DNA of 64,000 bases from Enterococcus mundtii (lineage in GTDB: Bacteria; Bacillota; Bacilli; Lactobacillales; Enterococcaceae). The stretch lies in NCBI RefSeq assembly GCF_013394305.1, contig NZ_AP019810.1, forward strand, positions 2,296,001-2,360,000, read 5' to 3'. Positions within the stretch are counted from its first letter, which is position 1, and each line of letters starts with the position of its first letter. Shown here piece after piece: positions 9,501 to 18,348 of the stretch. The translations under genes were made by a program, and so were the position numbers. Below the pieces are notes generated by a model that was given only the letters and a program-made list of their open reading frames with translations, made no database searches and was not told where the DNA came from.

Positions 9501-10317
9501 AGTGCTCTTTCATGAAGGATCACATCTTGTTTCAAATACAAACGATCTGGCAGTTCAATATTATTCTCCAAGAGGGACGGAATTGACTACAGTACAAGCA
9601 ATAAACCGGTTTTACGAGGAATTAAAAAACATAGTAAATGTAGATTCTAAACCTTTCGGTGTTTTTGTGGATCATTTAGCGAAAGAATTGAATTTACCTA
9701 CCTTATCCAAGTCTGAGGTTATAAGGAGAATGTGTGAAGATGATGTGTTGCTTTATAATTTTTTATTGACAGATGCAGAATTCTTTACAATGATTTTAAG
9801 GGACATTATCGAAGGAAGAGAGGTGGATGAAATCGTTCGTGTCCCAAGAAGTACAGATAATAAAAAAATGAAACTAAAATTTCTGTTCCTCTATACGGCA
9901 ATGGCTTATCTGTCTAGAAATTCAAATTTAGAGGTAAATCATCAGTTAAACCAAATGAAAGAACAGACCACAACAAAAGTAATGGATAATGTAAGTACAG
10001 ATATCCCAAGTAAAGAAATGCCGAAAGAAACAAGAATGCCTGTACACACGGAATCTTTAAAAATACTAAAATATAAAGCAAAAGATATGTTGAAAAAGGA
10101 AGTCTCAGACCTTCTAACGGCTAGTATGATAAAAAGTAATAACAGTACAACTGAATATATTATAAAAGAACAAGGAGTAATGAGCCCAACACACCCTTCA
10201 TTGACTTTAAGTTTCTCGAACCTTGTAACTAGTAGTATTGAAAAAAGTAATAAACTTCGACAAAATGTCTCGAAGAGACGAACAAACCATCTGCAAGAAG
10301 TAACTCCACAATATTAA
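3562..10317 (+). CDS. Giant toxin-like protein with C-terminal HExxH metallopeptidase domain
   Basis: About 2,251 aa from the ATG at 3562. GAGGAG lies 8 nt before this ATG, whereas the upstream GTG at 3553 overlaps the ribosome site. Layout: a polar N-terminus; a weakly hydrophobic helix at about 48-63; a Ser/Thr/Pro-rich, low-complexity region to about 470; two imperfect helical repeats of about 90 aa; an exact-looking 28-aa duplication at about 594-649; a long helical region; and a hydrophobic stretch at about 1217-1255 (FIPFYDCV, then ALLMIPVLGQV) of the kind seen in large toxins between delivery and effector parts. Next come a Ser/Thr/Gly linker near 1640-1655, an Ala/Lys/Glu-rich coiled coil at about 1792-1860, and HEGSH at 1984-1988 with an Asp at 1995 (NTND). 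HExxH plus a downstream Asp fits a zinc protease of the aspzincin type. The last third looks more A/T-rich than the rest. No immunity gene or standard secretion signal is evident. A secreted or cell-associated protein toxin is inferred; the target is unknown. Confidence 0.75.
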   Translation: MPKLPEDAHREKIGNNYNKRNDEHPPGTDQKILTYLANHRGQTLIRNGVWTFTGLVYLATIFQNFRPVDPPEQHPVIKKDSPAFEVTTRVDVRREGNQARIHSFVSTSTINRARIHSLNPNHAISHSDTDKLSYDNQTFANTTSMDLSPYVDLAKMVHERSLSLYRRRHKIHQLINCTTTRRTDQVNTWIVTGTSVEQTRLTTICQEAITRSNAQNEQKKQERENSTHSSHHKNDSKTQDFPYFSAQESAQKLSEAIRTTFETKYNGTTDAPTNVHRPIPATFWKGLTERFYQIFHQYENTSYTQEQKDTSGGSVLSQFVNLLLRTFSIDYEEELSSDFHLEKDQQLPMNVYSTKDSHPSKISPKKSREEKQAQDPQETASEEVTGTPPEGESVLSPEKVSFFTQLWDLVEDFCEKVGSFDIFPTFGVEAMPLPVSTETTLEDSSVNATAIPTEVLGLNVTTAGEFDTTQEQEINEKIQAFLRENRADPAKEIIQEEQETPLPMWNKEQKEDINKKLTHFFTEKGIACQENAEELMETVGEWVLLEGAAPPTLDMVKVKQIAKLILEMSEETVISEEQAGLTVGTWIYETVKDNQSVALNLVVETTKQPEGTSTPHPTRTENQPVALNLVVETTKQPEGISTPHPTRTENQKNNSETDGIQWRDPNVRKQMEAFFQEKELLPNQPTKEQILIALGKWIIKEENNKFVFNYKRIQAVAKVIIKGLKLYDIKGKEKISNKDAELTVMKWAFETILGSSIEAYIVKTLVSAPDVEQFTIGRLRDLFTARNLEKEGLIQLDTPTLSQEQKRVFNKLWNLLLHKELPNYFLDSSGLADHLLISDYQSLMQLTGAQILNESGYPQAFSQEDSWLMGQHFWETILEKGVTSYEEFRQLLMPSLLAVAQLEPNLLREALATDTYKEVAISTFIGYQQEGYYKLVENQELLSQLYKAYQKVFLQWRRKKALAITVAQTCRDKGSLISFHVIKQNYLIGSEDPCPDIDWIPEKLETSYVKLTKNVADTYLPLNKKLIEFALLAFDKEERAFIFSEGTQLYEANAELTNESDYMAEVPVASVALKMYQLLSMKKKQRTILNLDKTDLFVADNEKEKRWYALKQLAGEGGYRFYRVDQDPLLYLKFGLFDQKNLWKNGYKKEGNEIRIGDKLFTFSTRMNWSKKLSHGVETTPFIEALSRKHSDQLYQQLYDSGDDKADLEKALEVVKHFIPFYDCVTGSINQDTEGAIVSCTIDALLMIPVLGQVTSLNMKFTLGAARAFASRGIRNAIRSGKSFLPTAAETRRLALTLAQTIDPGFETIVGGGRWIIRKVVQFKNELRVGKKTREMLERVEAWEKKQKAWEKSIEIVQLNGLEVPVRKVNAHLYMRVTNLETAEVFGGLFMKKGDRLEPYRPATFTNEQLNLINLLEVKLDENQIFVVEDNLNPQAYGIGKITTVAKEGEETKRCIEMKEKLIEVTMTVIKKHGIRLDVYDRHEGKMLPVNFNGMEWYFEEATSTFISKSVEEKIAGMLDKFETLKDPSGLSAPYGKGMMWNESGRSYIKINNHYIPLIALDKNSNRYHLVKKEYNEPMTILIFDEKKGKFRFETDSERAKVEAIEQTSKKEKPHKLEALQHKRKTTSGESRVSQGETPGTSGTSSTSSHDKRVKMGTLVGQVENNDIPKSAGKYDLWSKLREAELSKGVIPRIEDPNVRLAPLTEFVSDLPNKYHFSDEEIRQSILKTIKVNLPPNSTFKTVAGVTSDKVPDFLKPFVQDMEYGLEQLMDFADSGIAIFEKLLLDKTTEKVELNKAVANAEVENAVAKAVVNDAVAKVQLAESPLDKAIAQAELEEVMAKAEQAQFELDKAIELVKFDQTLSQSKEGKYLIKLFSIGETPSQELIITETIKRLLNRLKKIKNFYKQSKEWDYENILLVWSDSFTKKEGLDVYVSTADINIPKAEVFPVDGECRVIIYADSFHLDPQKFPEYELTARPSSVLFHEGSHLVSNTNDLAVQYYSPRGTELTTVQAINRFYEELKNIVNVDSKPFGVFVDHLAKELNLPTLSKSEVIRRMCEDDVLLYNFLLTDAEFFTMILRDIIEGREVDEIVRVPRSTDNKKMKLKFLFLYTAMAYLSRNSNLEVNHQLNQMKEQTTTKVMDNVSTDIPSKEMPKETRMPVHTESLKILKYKAKDMLKKEVSDLLTASMIKSNNSTTEYIIKEQGVMSPTHPSLTLSFSNLVTSSIEKSNKLRQNVSKRRTNHLQEVTPQY
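5341..5508 (+). repeat. Tandem 84-bp duplication inside the giant gene
   Basis: Two in-frame 84-bp copies (5341-5424 and 5425-5508) encode 28-aa units beginning NQSVALNLVV and NQPVALNLVV, differing at only a few bases. They lie in the linker between the two helical repeats. Near-identity indicates a recent duplication. Confidence 0.9.
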
Positions 10318-10443
10318 TTCAAGTAGGTCATTCAAAAATATATGGGCTTGGTATAATAAACTAAACAAAAAATTAAGGAGGAGTGATGGACGAGTTATAT
10401 TAAAGTAGACACCAAGTTAAGAGAGTTTGTGGGGGAAATTACT

Positions 10444-10551
10444 ATGAAACATGGACCATTTACACAAGAATTCAAACGATAAGCGGTTTTATTCATCTTG
10501 GATGAAGGACTACCTGTCCAAATTGTTTCAAAAAATTGGAAGTCCATCCTC
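10444..10551 (+). pseudogene. IS3-family OrfA fragment
   Basis: The frame starts at ATG 10444 and reads MKHGPFTQEFKR, a stop, then AVLFILDEGLPVQIVSKNW. This matches the N-terminus of IS3-group OrfA proteins (a pattern like FKREAVQLVLEEGLSV). The in-frame stop and the loss of everything after about 35 codons show a dead remnant. A possible IS end (TAAAGTAGACACC) lies about 40 nt upstream. Confidence 0.6.
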
Positions 10552-10667
10552 ACAAAATTAACTTATCTTTTTGTTCATAAAAGTCTTGCCAGTTCCCCCT
10601 TCATATTTAAATGAAAAAGGCTCGAGTAATGAAAAGCAACTCCCACAAATAGGAACCAAACATAATC

Positions 10668-10712
10668 AGACTGTAGACAAAGAAAAAATTTCTTTGTTCT
10701 ACAGTTTTTTTG
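10668..10712 (+). terminator. Terminator-like hairpin (ACTGTAGACAAAG/CTTTGTTCTACAGT)
   Basis: A 13-bp stem with one bulged T is followed by seven T residues. It shares CAGACTGTAGACAAA with the hairpin at 2,686. It may be the terminator of the giant gene or of a lost IS. Confidence 0.6.
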
Positions 10713-10794
10713 TTATTGACTTTAGTCAGTTTCGTTCGCGTAGCGTACGAAATAAAAAAACCGCGCGTTTCTATGCGTGGACGAAATAGCTTTA

Positions 10795-11442
10795 GCGATA
10801 AAAAACTCCTTTCGATATACTAATAGTGGCTACCAACCGCATATCAGATTGAAAGGAGTTTTTTTATGTCTAACAATGATAAAAGTTTAGCACATACAAG
10901 ATGGAATTGTAAGTATCACATAGTATTCATCCCGAAGTATCGACGAAAAGTGATTTATGGAAAGTTAAGAGTAAGTATTGGTCAGATATTAAGAAAATTG
11001 TGTGAGATGAAAGATGTTGAAATCATTGGAGCACATGCAATGCCTGACCATATTCATATGTTAGTAAGAATACCGCCAAAGATTAGTATTTCTAGTTTTA
11101 TGGGCTACTTAAAAGGACGAAGTGCAACTTTAATCCATGAAAAACATGCGAATTTGAAATATAAGTATGGGAATAAAAGCTTTTGGTCCAAAGGATACTA
11201 CGTGAGTACGGTTGGGTTAAATCAAAAAACAATTGAAAAATATATTCGAGAACAAGAAGCAGATGATCGAATTAGAGATAGTATAAGTAAACAAGAGTAT
11301 GTAGATCCATTTAAATAGTTAAAGAGAGATAGAGCTGTGAGCGAGCGGTTGGTGGTTATTTAAAAAGCCCCTTTTAAGGGGCTAGCGAGTGGTGAGCCCT
11401 TCTAGAGCTGTTAAAAAGCCACCCGTTTTCACGGGTGGATAT
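10795..11442. mobile_element. Solo IS200-type element (IS200/IS605 superfamily)
   Basis: About 650 bp. The 5' part forms the long stem AAAACTCCTTTC/GAAAGGAGTTTT just before tnpA, the classic IS200 hairpin that shields the tnpA start. The 3' end carries the hairpin CCACCCG-TTTT-CACGGGTGG (11,419-11,437). There is no tnpB, and the right end abuts the stop codon of the Nudix gene. Exact cleavage sites are not determined. Confidence 0.8.
10866..11318 (+). CDS. tnpA: IS200-type Y1 transposase TnpA
   Basis: 150 aa, the standard size. It carries the HUH metal motif in DHIHMLV (about residues 61-67) and the C-terminal helix TIEKYIREQE that carries the catalytic tyrosine. The family moves single-stranded copies by a 5'-phosphotyrosine mechanism. 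The AGGAG ribosome site is buried in the preceding stem, which in IS200 keeps expression very low. The frame is intact, so the element may be active. Whether this kind of TnpA ever served the TnpB ancestor of the gene at 1,536 cannot be said. Confidence 0.93.
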   Translation: MSNNDKSLAHTRWNCKYHIVFIPKYRRKVIYGKLRVSIGQILRKLCEMKDVEIIGAHAMPDHIHMLVRIPPKISISSFMGYLKGRSATLIHEKHANLKYKYGNKSFWSKGYYVSTVGLNQKTIEKYIREQEADDRIRDSISKQEYVDPFK

Positions 11443-12264
11443 TTACTCTGTATGTCCAGGTTTTAATTGATAGATCTTTGAGGGACGTCCGATACCGACA
11501 GGACGTTCACCGATTTCATCGAAGTATTGTAACATAGCTTTTTTGAAATTGGAATGATCGATCATTTTAAAATCGATCCCTAAGAATTTAGCGAATACTT
11601 TGCGTGCTTCAGTGATCGTGAAGTCTTTTCCTAGCACTTGAAGCACTTGGGGTTCATGTTCCATTTTGTTGACGACACGGTTGAAGGCTTTGACAATGAT
11701 CTCGCTATGGTCAAAAGCTAATGTGTCTTTGCCAGAAGACTCGCTCGTCGTCAAGTCTAGAGTGATTGCTACATCCCCACTCGATAAATGCAGTTTGTTT
11801 GCATTGCGTTCAAGTGAAAACCACTGCACTTCTTTGGCATCGTCTCCAGCGATCAAAGGTTCTTCACCGATAAAGGCGAGATAGCTGACTGTCACGACCC
11901 AGCCACGAGGATCACGATTCGGTGTACTGAAGGTATGCAGTTGTTCAATATTTTCTTCGGATATGATGACGCCTGTTTCTTCTTTTGTTTCTCGCAATAC
12001 GCTGGCACCAGTCGATTCATTTTTTTGGACGAATCCTCCGGGAAGTGCCCAAGAATTTCGGTAAGGATGGCTTTTACGTTGGATAAGTAAAACTTTTAAT
12101 TGATCTTCTTCTTTGTTGTAGCAGAGTAAAACGATATCGACGGTCAAGGAAGGTTTTTCATATTCAGGACGTTCTTGGTCTTGGTACCAAGATAAGAAAT
12201 CAGTTTCAGAGGCCTCTTGTTCATAATATGTTTTTTCTTCTTCTTTTGAATGAAAATGTTCCAC
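11443..12264 (-). CDS. NrtR-like Nudix protein with winged-helix domain (transcription regulator)
   Basis: 273 aa from a GTG with AGGAGGTG upstream. The Nudix domain (about 40-180) holds the box GGFVQKNES followed by RETKEETGV, so the catalytic Glu residues are present. The C-terminal part (about 190-273) resembles the winged helix of NrtR-type regulators (GRPSKIYQLKPG at the end). NrtR proteins control NAD or sugar-nucleotide genes by sensing ADP-ribose-like ligands. The conserved Nudix box suggests hydrolysis may also be retained. No obvious target gene is adjacent. An IS200 element sits directly behind its stop codon. Confidence 0.8.
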   Translation of the reverse strand: MEHFHSKEEEKTYYEQEASETDFLSWYQDQERPEYEKPSLTVDIVLLCYNKEEDQLKVLLIQRKSHPYRNSWALPGGFVQKNESTGASVLRETKEETGVIISEENIEQLHTFSTPNRDPRGWVVTVSYLAFIGEEPLIAGDDAKEVQWFSLERNANKLHLSSGDVAITLDLTTSESSGKDTLAFDHSEIIVKAFNRVVNKMEHEPQVLQVLGKDFTITEARKVFAKFLGIDFKMIDHSNFKKAMLQYFDEIGERPVGIGRPSKIYQLKPGHTE

Positions 12265-12355
12265 TTTCTCACCTCCTATTATGTTAAGGTACTTTTTACT
12301 TTATTGTAGCAGAATCTCTCTGAAAACCAAAGATTTCTAGACAAATAAATCCAAC

Positions 12356-12634
12356 TCAGAGTTGAAAAAGAAACGGTAAGAGTAGATTAAATAGGAAGAA
12401 AAGCAAATAAAAAGGGGGAAGCTTCTGTTTTTCTTCTCGAATGGCGAAAAAGCCACAGAGGACGATATACCCTGCTAGGATCACTCGAAGGATCAAAGTG
12501 AGCAAAAGAAAAGTATTTAATTGCCCATGTAGATTGAAATAACCATACAGATGTAAATAGTAAAAACTAAATAATAGATGGATGAGAGAAAGTAAAGCAA
12601 TGCTGATAATCATTCGTTTGTGTTTTTTTGTCAT
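12356..12634 (-). CDS. Small membrane protein, function unknown
   Basis: 92 aa from ATG 12634 (an in-frame TTG three codons earlier is less likely). It has a basic N-terminus, MTKKHKRM, then about three hydrophobic segments (IALLSLIHLLFSFYYL, TFLLLTLILRVILAGYIVL and a C-terminal one). It lies between the Nudix gene and metG with a weak AAAGG ribosome site. No family is recognised. Confidence 0.55.
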   Translation of the reverse strand: MTKKHKRMIISIALLSLIHLLFSFYYLHLYGYFNLHGQLNTFLLLTLILRVILAGYIVLCGFFAIREEKQKLPPFYLLFFLFNLLLPFLFQL

Positions 12635-12852
12635 TAGTCTCAAAACCTTTTCTTATATGATATTGCTTATTATAGCATGTTTGTAAAGTAAAAATGAGAG
12701 AGTAGACGATCCTGAAGAAAAAGGAGCGAGAGTGTGGGTAGAGAAGGAAGTGGTTCATCACGATAACGTAGGTTCTTTATAAATGTTTTCTTGAAGGGAA
12801 AGGACATCTTTACATTTCGGGAGTTATCAAAAAAAGCTAACAGCGTATTCAT

Positions 12853-14921
<2,069 letters not shown>

Positions 14922-14946
14922 TCAATGACTGTTAAGAACTATTCTA

Positions 14947-16460
14947 GGCTCTTTGTCAATAAGGACTGATGAGTTGTGCAAAATCAAATCTGGGTCAGAA
15001 TGAACCTCATTCTGGCTCAGATTTTTTGTTATCTTACTTTGATTAATTGATTGATCAAAAAGATTCTAATTCTCATGTTCTCGAATGATTTAAATCCGTA
15101 GGATACTCGTTTCATTGTCTTTATGTGGGTATTCTTCGCTTCTATTTTTCCATTGGAATAAGGATAGATCATTGCGTTGGTGATGCCTTCTTCATAGGTC
15201 AGAAGGTTTTGAAGCTTTTCCCGAAAGCTGTCATCCAACGTTTCGGGAAGTTCTGCTAATAAGGAGAAAAATAAGTCAGGGTCTTTGTCTCGAAAGGCTT
15301 CAACTAATTCATGAAAAAAGGGATACGCCTCCTTTAGGGGCGTAGAAAACTCAAGCAATCGATCAATCATCATTGCTTCAGTAAGAAATGGGTATTTTGG
15401 TGCTCGGAAACTTTTCCATGTTTTGTATTCATAATGGTTGATGTTTGCACGATTTTTTAGCAAAAAGCGCCAGTTCTTTTTCAGTTTTTCTGCCTGGCTT
15501 TTCTGTCCTGCTTTACGAAGTTCATTCATTTCACGGATACGCAACTCATTGAACGCTTGATTCATGTGTTTGACAATATGAAACCGATCAATCACTATTT
15601 TCGCATTTGGCAGAACACGTTTGGTGAGCTGGAAGTAGGCGGCGTTCATGTCTGTCACCAAGAATTCTACTTCTTCTGGATTGGTACACTTTAAGAAATA
15701 GCTTGTTAATCGAGGTAATTTACGCGTAGGCAAAACATCTATTAATTTTCCTGTTTCGCCATCTGCGCAAATAAAGCTCATTTTATCTTCTATGGAAGCA
15801 TGCGAACGAAATTCATCAACCATCAATACTCTTGGGAGAATCTTCTTAGATTGCTTTGGTAAATAGCTTTTAAACTCTTTCAATGTACGAATAACAGTGG
15901 TCAAAGATACCTGACAGCTTTTCGCAATAAAAGATAAAGATACTTTTTCAGTCAGTAAAGAAGCAATTTTATATCTAACATGATTTGCGATTGAATGTCT
16001 GGATTGGACAAAATAACTTTGAGCAGTCCAATGGGTTCGGCAGTTTTTACAGGTATAGCGCTGCTTTTTTAGGCGCATAACCAAAGGCATATGATTGTAT
16101 TGTTCAAAACGGACAATCGTTTCTTTTTTTCCATTTTTCACTATAATTGCTTTCCCGTTTCCATCTACCACAGTAGAACCACAACTTCTACAAGCACGAG
16201 GAGTAGGCGAGAGAACAGCATCGACGACCAACGTCTTTTTCTTCTGAAGGGTCTCGTAAGAGACCTCTGTAATCATCAAATCTTTCTCTATTATTCTCAG
16301 CATTTTTTTGATAGAATCATTCATATAGCATATCGTCCTCTCAGTTGTTTATTTTGTGGTGATTTAATCATACTAGAGAACGATATGTTTTTTAATACCT
16401 AAAATGAAAATGGGACTGAAGAATCAATTCTGATTCATCAGTCCCATAAATTATAGAGCC
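14947..16460. mobile_element. Complete ISL3-family insertion sequence with 8-bp target duplication
   Basis: 1,514 bp. The left end GGCTCTTTGTCAATAAGGAC and the right end (reverse complement GGCTCTATAATTTATGGGAC) are imperfect inverted repeats. CTATTCTA is repeated immediately outside both ends (14,939-14,946 and 16,461-16,468), the 8-bp duplication expected of ISL3. The transposase is intact. The insertion point is inside the metG terminator stem. Confidence 0.95.
15029..16324 (-). CDS. ISL3-family transposase
   Basis: 431 aa, full length. The N-terminus has the zinc-binding pairs CRSCG (about 40-44) and CKNCRTHW (about 94-101), followed by a helix-turn-helix. The DDE-type core includes LMVDEF and VIDRFHIVKHMNQAFNELR. 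The frame is intact, so the element can probably still move. A truncated homologue is at 2,851-3,351. Confidence 0.95.
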   Translation of the reverse strand: MNDSIKKMLRIIEKDLMITEVSYETLQKKKTLVVDAVLSPTPRACRSCGSTVVDGNGKAIIVKNGKKETIVRFEQYNHMPLVMRLKKQRYTCKNCRTHWTAQSYFVQSRHSIANHVRYKIASLLTEKVSLSFIAKSCQVSLTTVIRTLKEFKSYLPKQSKKILPRVLMVDEFRSHASIEDKMSFICADGETGKLIDVLPTRKLPRLTSYFLKCTNPEEVEFLVTDMNAAYFQLTKRVLPNAKIVIDRFHIVKHMNQAFNELRIREMNELRKAGQKSQAEKLKKNWRFLLKNRANINHYEYKTWKSFRAPKYPFLTEAMMIDRLLEFSTPLKEAYPFFHELVEAFRDKDPDLFFSLLAELPETLDDSFREKLQNLLTYEEGITNAMIYPYSNGKIEAKNTHIKTMKRVSYGFKSFENMRIRIFLINQLIKVR

Positions 16461-16498
16461 CTATTCTAAGCAAATAAGCTTAGAATAGTTCTTTTTTG
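16461..16498 (+). terminator. metG terminator, right half, split by the ISL3 insertion
   Basis: Joining 14,935-14,946 to 16,469 onward (one copy of the duplication removed) rebuilds a perfect 15-bp stem, AGAACTATTCTAAGC / GCTTAGAATAGTTCT, with loop AAATAA and a T6 run. Today the left arm lies 1.5 kb away. The duplicated 8 bp still let the right flank form the shorter stem CTATTCTAAGC / GCTTAGAATAG. Confidence 0.85.
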
Positions 16499-16783
16499 AT
16501 AACCTTACTTTTCATGGCTCTATAAAAATAAAACTAACGAGGTTGTGCGAACACCGTTTATTTGTTTTTAGGGGGTACGAAAGGACGAATCTCCTCGGCT
16601 TTTTTATAACTTTGATTGAGTGACAAATTTTTTGGAACTGCAGTATTAAACCATTCATTCATGTTACAATAAGAAAGAAAAGTGAGTAAGTAAACGATCC
16701 AAGCCGAATGAGCAGGTCATTGGCTTAGTTAGCGCTTGATAAGAAATAGGATAACTATGCTATCTATTGGAAGGAGACGAAAG
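16499..16783. other. Intergenic region before fic
   Basis: A/T-rich. A possible -10 (TACAAT) lies near 16,670, without a good -35. The ribosome site GGAAGGAG is 8 nt before the fic ATG. Nothing else is evident. Confidence 0.4.
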
Positions 16784-17545
16784 ATGAATGTGGCTGAGTT
16801 AGATTTAGTTACCCGATTTGTACTGGAAAAAAAAGCAAATCTGCATGGCGGAATTTACCATTTGACTCAAGTAGAAATGGCGTATAACTCCAATCGAATC
16901 GAAGGGTCGAGAATTTCTGAGAAGCAAACCGCCTTAATATTTGAAAATAATATTCTCCCTCCTGCTGAAAGTGGCGAGGCAACGAAACTAGATGATATCA
17001 AAGAAACAGAAAATCATTTCAAAGGTTTCGATTACGTGATCGATCATATCGAAGAACCGTTATCGAATGATTTTATCAAAGAACTACATCGAATTTTGAA
17101 ACGAGGAACAACTGATGAAAACAATCCGCTAACACCTGTCGGAGAATTTAAACTTGTTCAAAATATGATTGGTTTTGGTTATGATGAGGTTGAAACCATA
17201 GCATCCGAGGAAGTAACTGAAAAAATGACGGAATTACTTGCTCACTATGAGAACTCAAAAAAACAAAGCTTAGTTGAAATTGCAGATTTTCATGTGAAAT
17301 ATGAACGCATCCACCCATTTGCAGATGGCAACGGACGTATGGGACGTTTGATGATGTTCAAAGAATGCTTGAGGCACAATATCATGCCTTTCGTGATCAA
17401 AGTTGTCCATCGTGAGTTCTACTACAGAGGTTTAAGTAATTGGGGAACCGAGAATGGTTATTTACTTGATACTTTAGGTATGAGTCAAGATATGTATGAA
17501 CAGTTTTTAAAAAAAATGAAATTCACAGGATCGGTTCATCAATAA
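16784..17545 (+). CDS. fic: Fic-domain protein (probable AMP transferase)
   Basis: 253 aa from the ATG preceded by GGAAGGAG; an upstream in-frame ATG at 16,736 has no ribosome site. The core motif HPFADGNGRMGR starts at His177 and is complete (His, Asp, Asn and both Arg). The N-terminal inhibitory-helix motif SNRIEG (36-41) fits the S/TxxxE(G/N) pattern, so this is a self-inhibited class II Fic protein. Fic enzymes transfer AMP or related groups to proteins; the target is unknown. No separate antitoxin gene is present, consistent with a built-in inhibitor. Confidence 0.92.
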   Translation: MNVAELDLVTRFVLEKKANLHGGIYHLTQVEMAYNSNRIEGSRISEKQTALIFENNILPPAESGEATKLDDIKETENHFKGFDYVIDHIEEPLSNDFIKELHRILKRGTTDENNPLTPVGEFKLVQNMIGFGYDEVETIASEEVTEKMTELLAHYENSKKQSLVEIADFHVKYERIHPFADGNGRMGRLMMFKECLRHNIMPFVIKVVHREFYYRGLSNWGTENGYLLDTLGMSQDMYEQFLKKMKFTGSVHQ

Positions 17546-17564
17546 AATAGCTTTATAGATATAT

Positions 17565-17608
17565 TGAAAAAGTCGAGCGATGATAATCATCGTCCGACTT
17601 TTTTTAGT
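17565..17608. terminator. Bidirectional terminator between fic and the convergent membrane gene
   Basis: The stem AAGTCGAGCGATGAT / ATCATCGTCCGACTT has an A-run on the left and a T-run on the right, so it serves both genes. It overlaps the stop codon of the minus-strand gene. Confidence 0.8.
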
Positions 17609-18180
17609 TTTAGCCGTTGTTTGACTTTCGTTGGCAATAATGCTGCGACGATTGAAAATGGAATACATAGAATATACCAAGCAATCAGGCGGCTATTGCC
17701 GTAACGTACATAAATCTTGGTCAATAGCGAGTGAAGGATCACCAGCCCTAGGAGCAAGCTGATCGCAAAGAACCATCTTGTATCCCAATCAGTCAAGTGG
17801 CGCAAGGCGTTCATGGTTAAAGGATAGCCGTAGAAAAAAATCCCGACCATCGTGACGCGCCAATTTTTGACGATCGTTTGAACATTCAATAGTAAAAAGA
17901 TGACCGATAGTAAAAAAGCAATGGGCGGAAACAAGCCGACGAGAAAGGAATAGACGATTCCCCACAACAACATCCCAGGCCCTTTGATCAAGGCGGCAAT
18001 GAGAAGAAAACTAGCCATCAATAGCAATTGCTGTGTCAATGTCGCAATTGTTAGCCAGCCAAATAAAATCAACAATAACCAATGTAGCTTGGATTGTTTT
18101 TGTTCTTTTTGTGGAAAGAAAGTAGTACCTTTATCTTTTAGATAAGATGCTAGTTTTGGATCGATCGATTGAAAATCCAT
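17587..18180 (-). CDS. Polytopic membrane protein, function unknown
   Basis: 197 aa with a polar N-terminus of about 30 residues (starting MDFQSIDPKLASYLKDKG), then five to six hydrophobic segments and a basic C-terminus (KVKQRLKLKK). AGGAGGT lies just before the ATG. It stands alone on the minus strand between fic and a permease. No family is recognised. Confidence 0.75.
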   Translation of the reverse strand: MDFQSIDPKLASYLKDKGTTFFPQKEQKQSKLHWLLLILFGWLTIATLTQQLLLMASFLLIAALIKGPGMLLWGIVYSFLVGLFPPIAFLLSVIFLLLNVQTIVKNWRVTMVGIFFYGYPLTMNALRHLTDWDTRWFFAISLLLGLVILHSLLTKIYVRYGNSRLIAWYILCIPFSIVAALLPTKVKQRLKLKKVGR

Positions 18181-18348
18181 AGGGTACCTCCTGACATTTC
18201 AAGTAGCTTCATTCTATAAGAAGTAAGACAAGAATACATCCGTCTTTAGAGGGATATTTTCACTACAAATTTCTGAAAAGAATGGTAAAATGAAAAGTTC
18301 TCGGTTATACTGAAAAAAATAAAAAAGAAATACGAAATGAGGAAGAGG

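Larger units (their letters stand above)
10320..10860. other. Intergenic IS graveyard between the giant gene and tnpA
   Basis: It holds the IS3 OrfA fragment, a terminator-like hairpin and the left end of the IS200-type element. The 72-codon frame at 10,571-10,789 runs through the hairpin and has no plausible protein features, so it is not annotated. Confidence 0.6.

Noticed and set aside
10571-10789. 72-codon frame between the giant gene and tnpA
   Set aside because: It runs through a terminator hairpin and repeat sequence and has no ribosome site or protein character.
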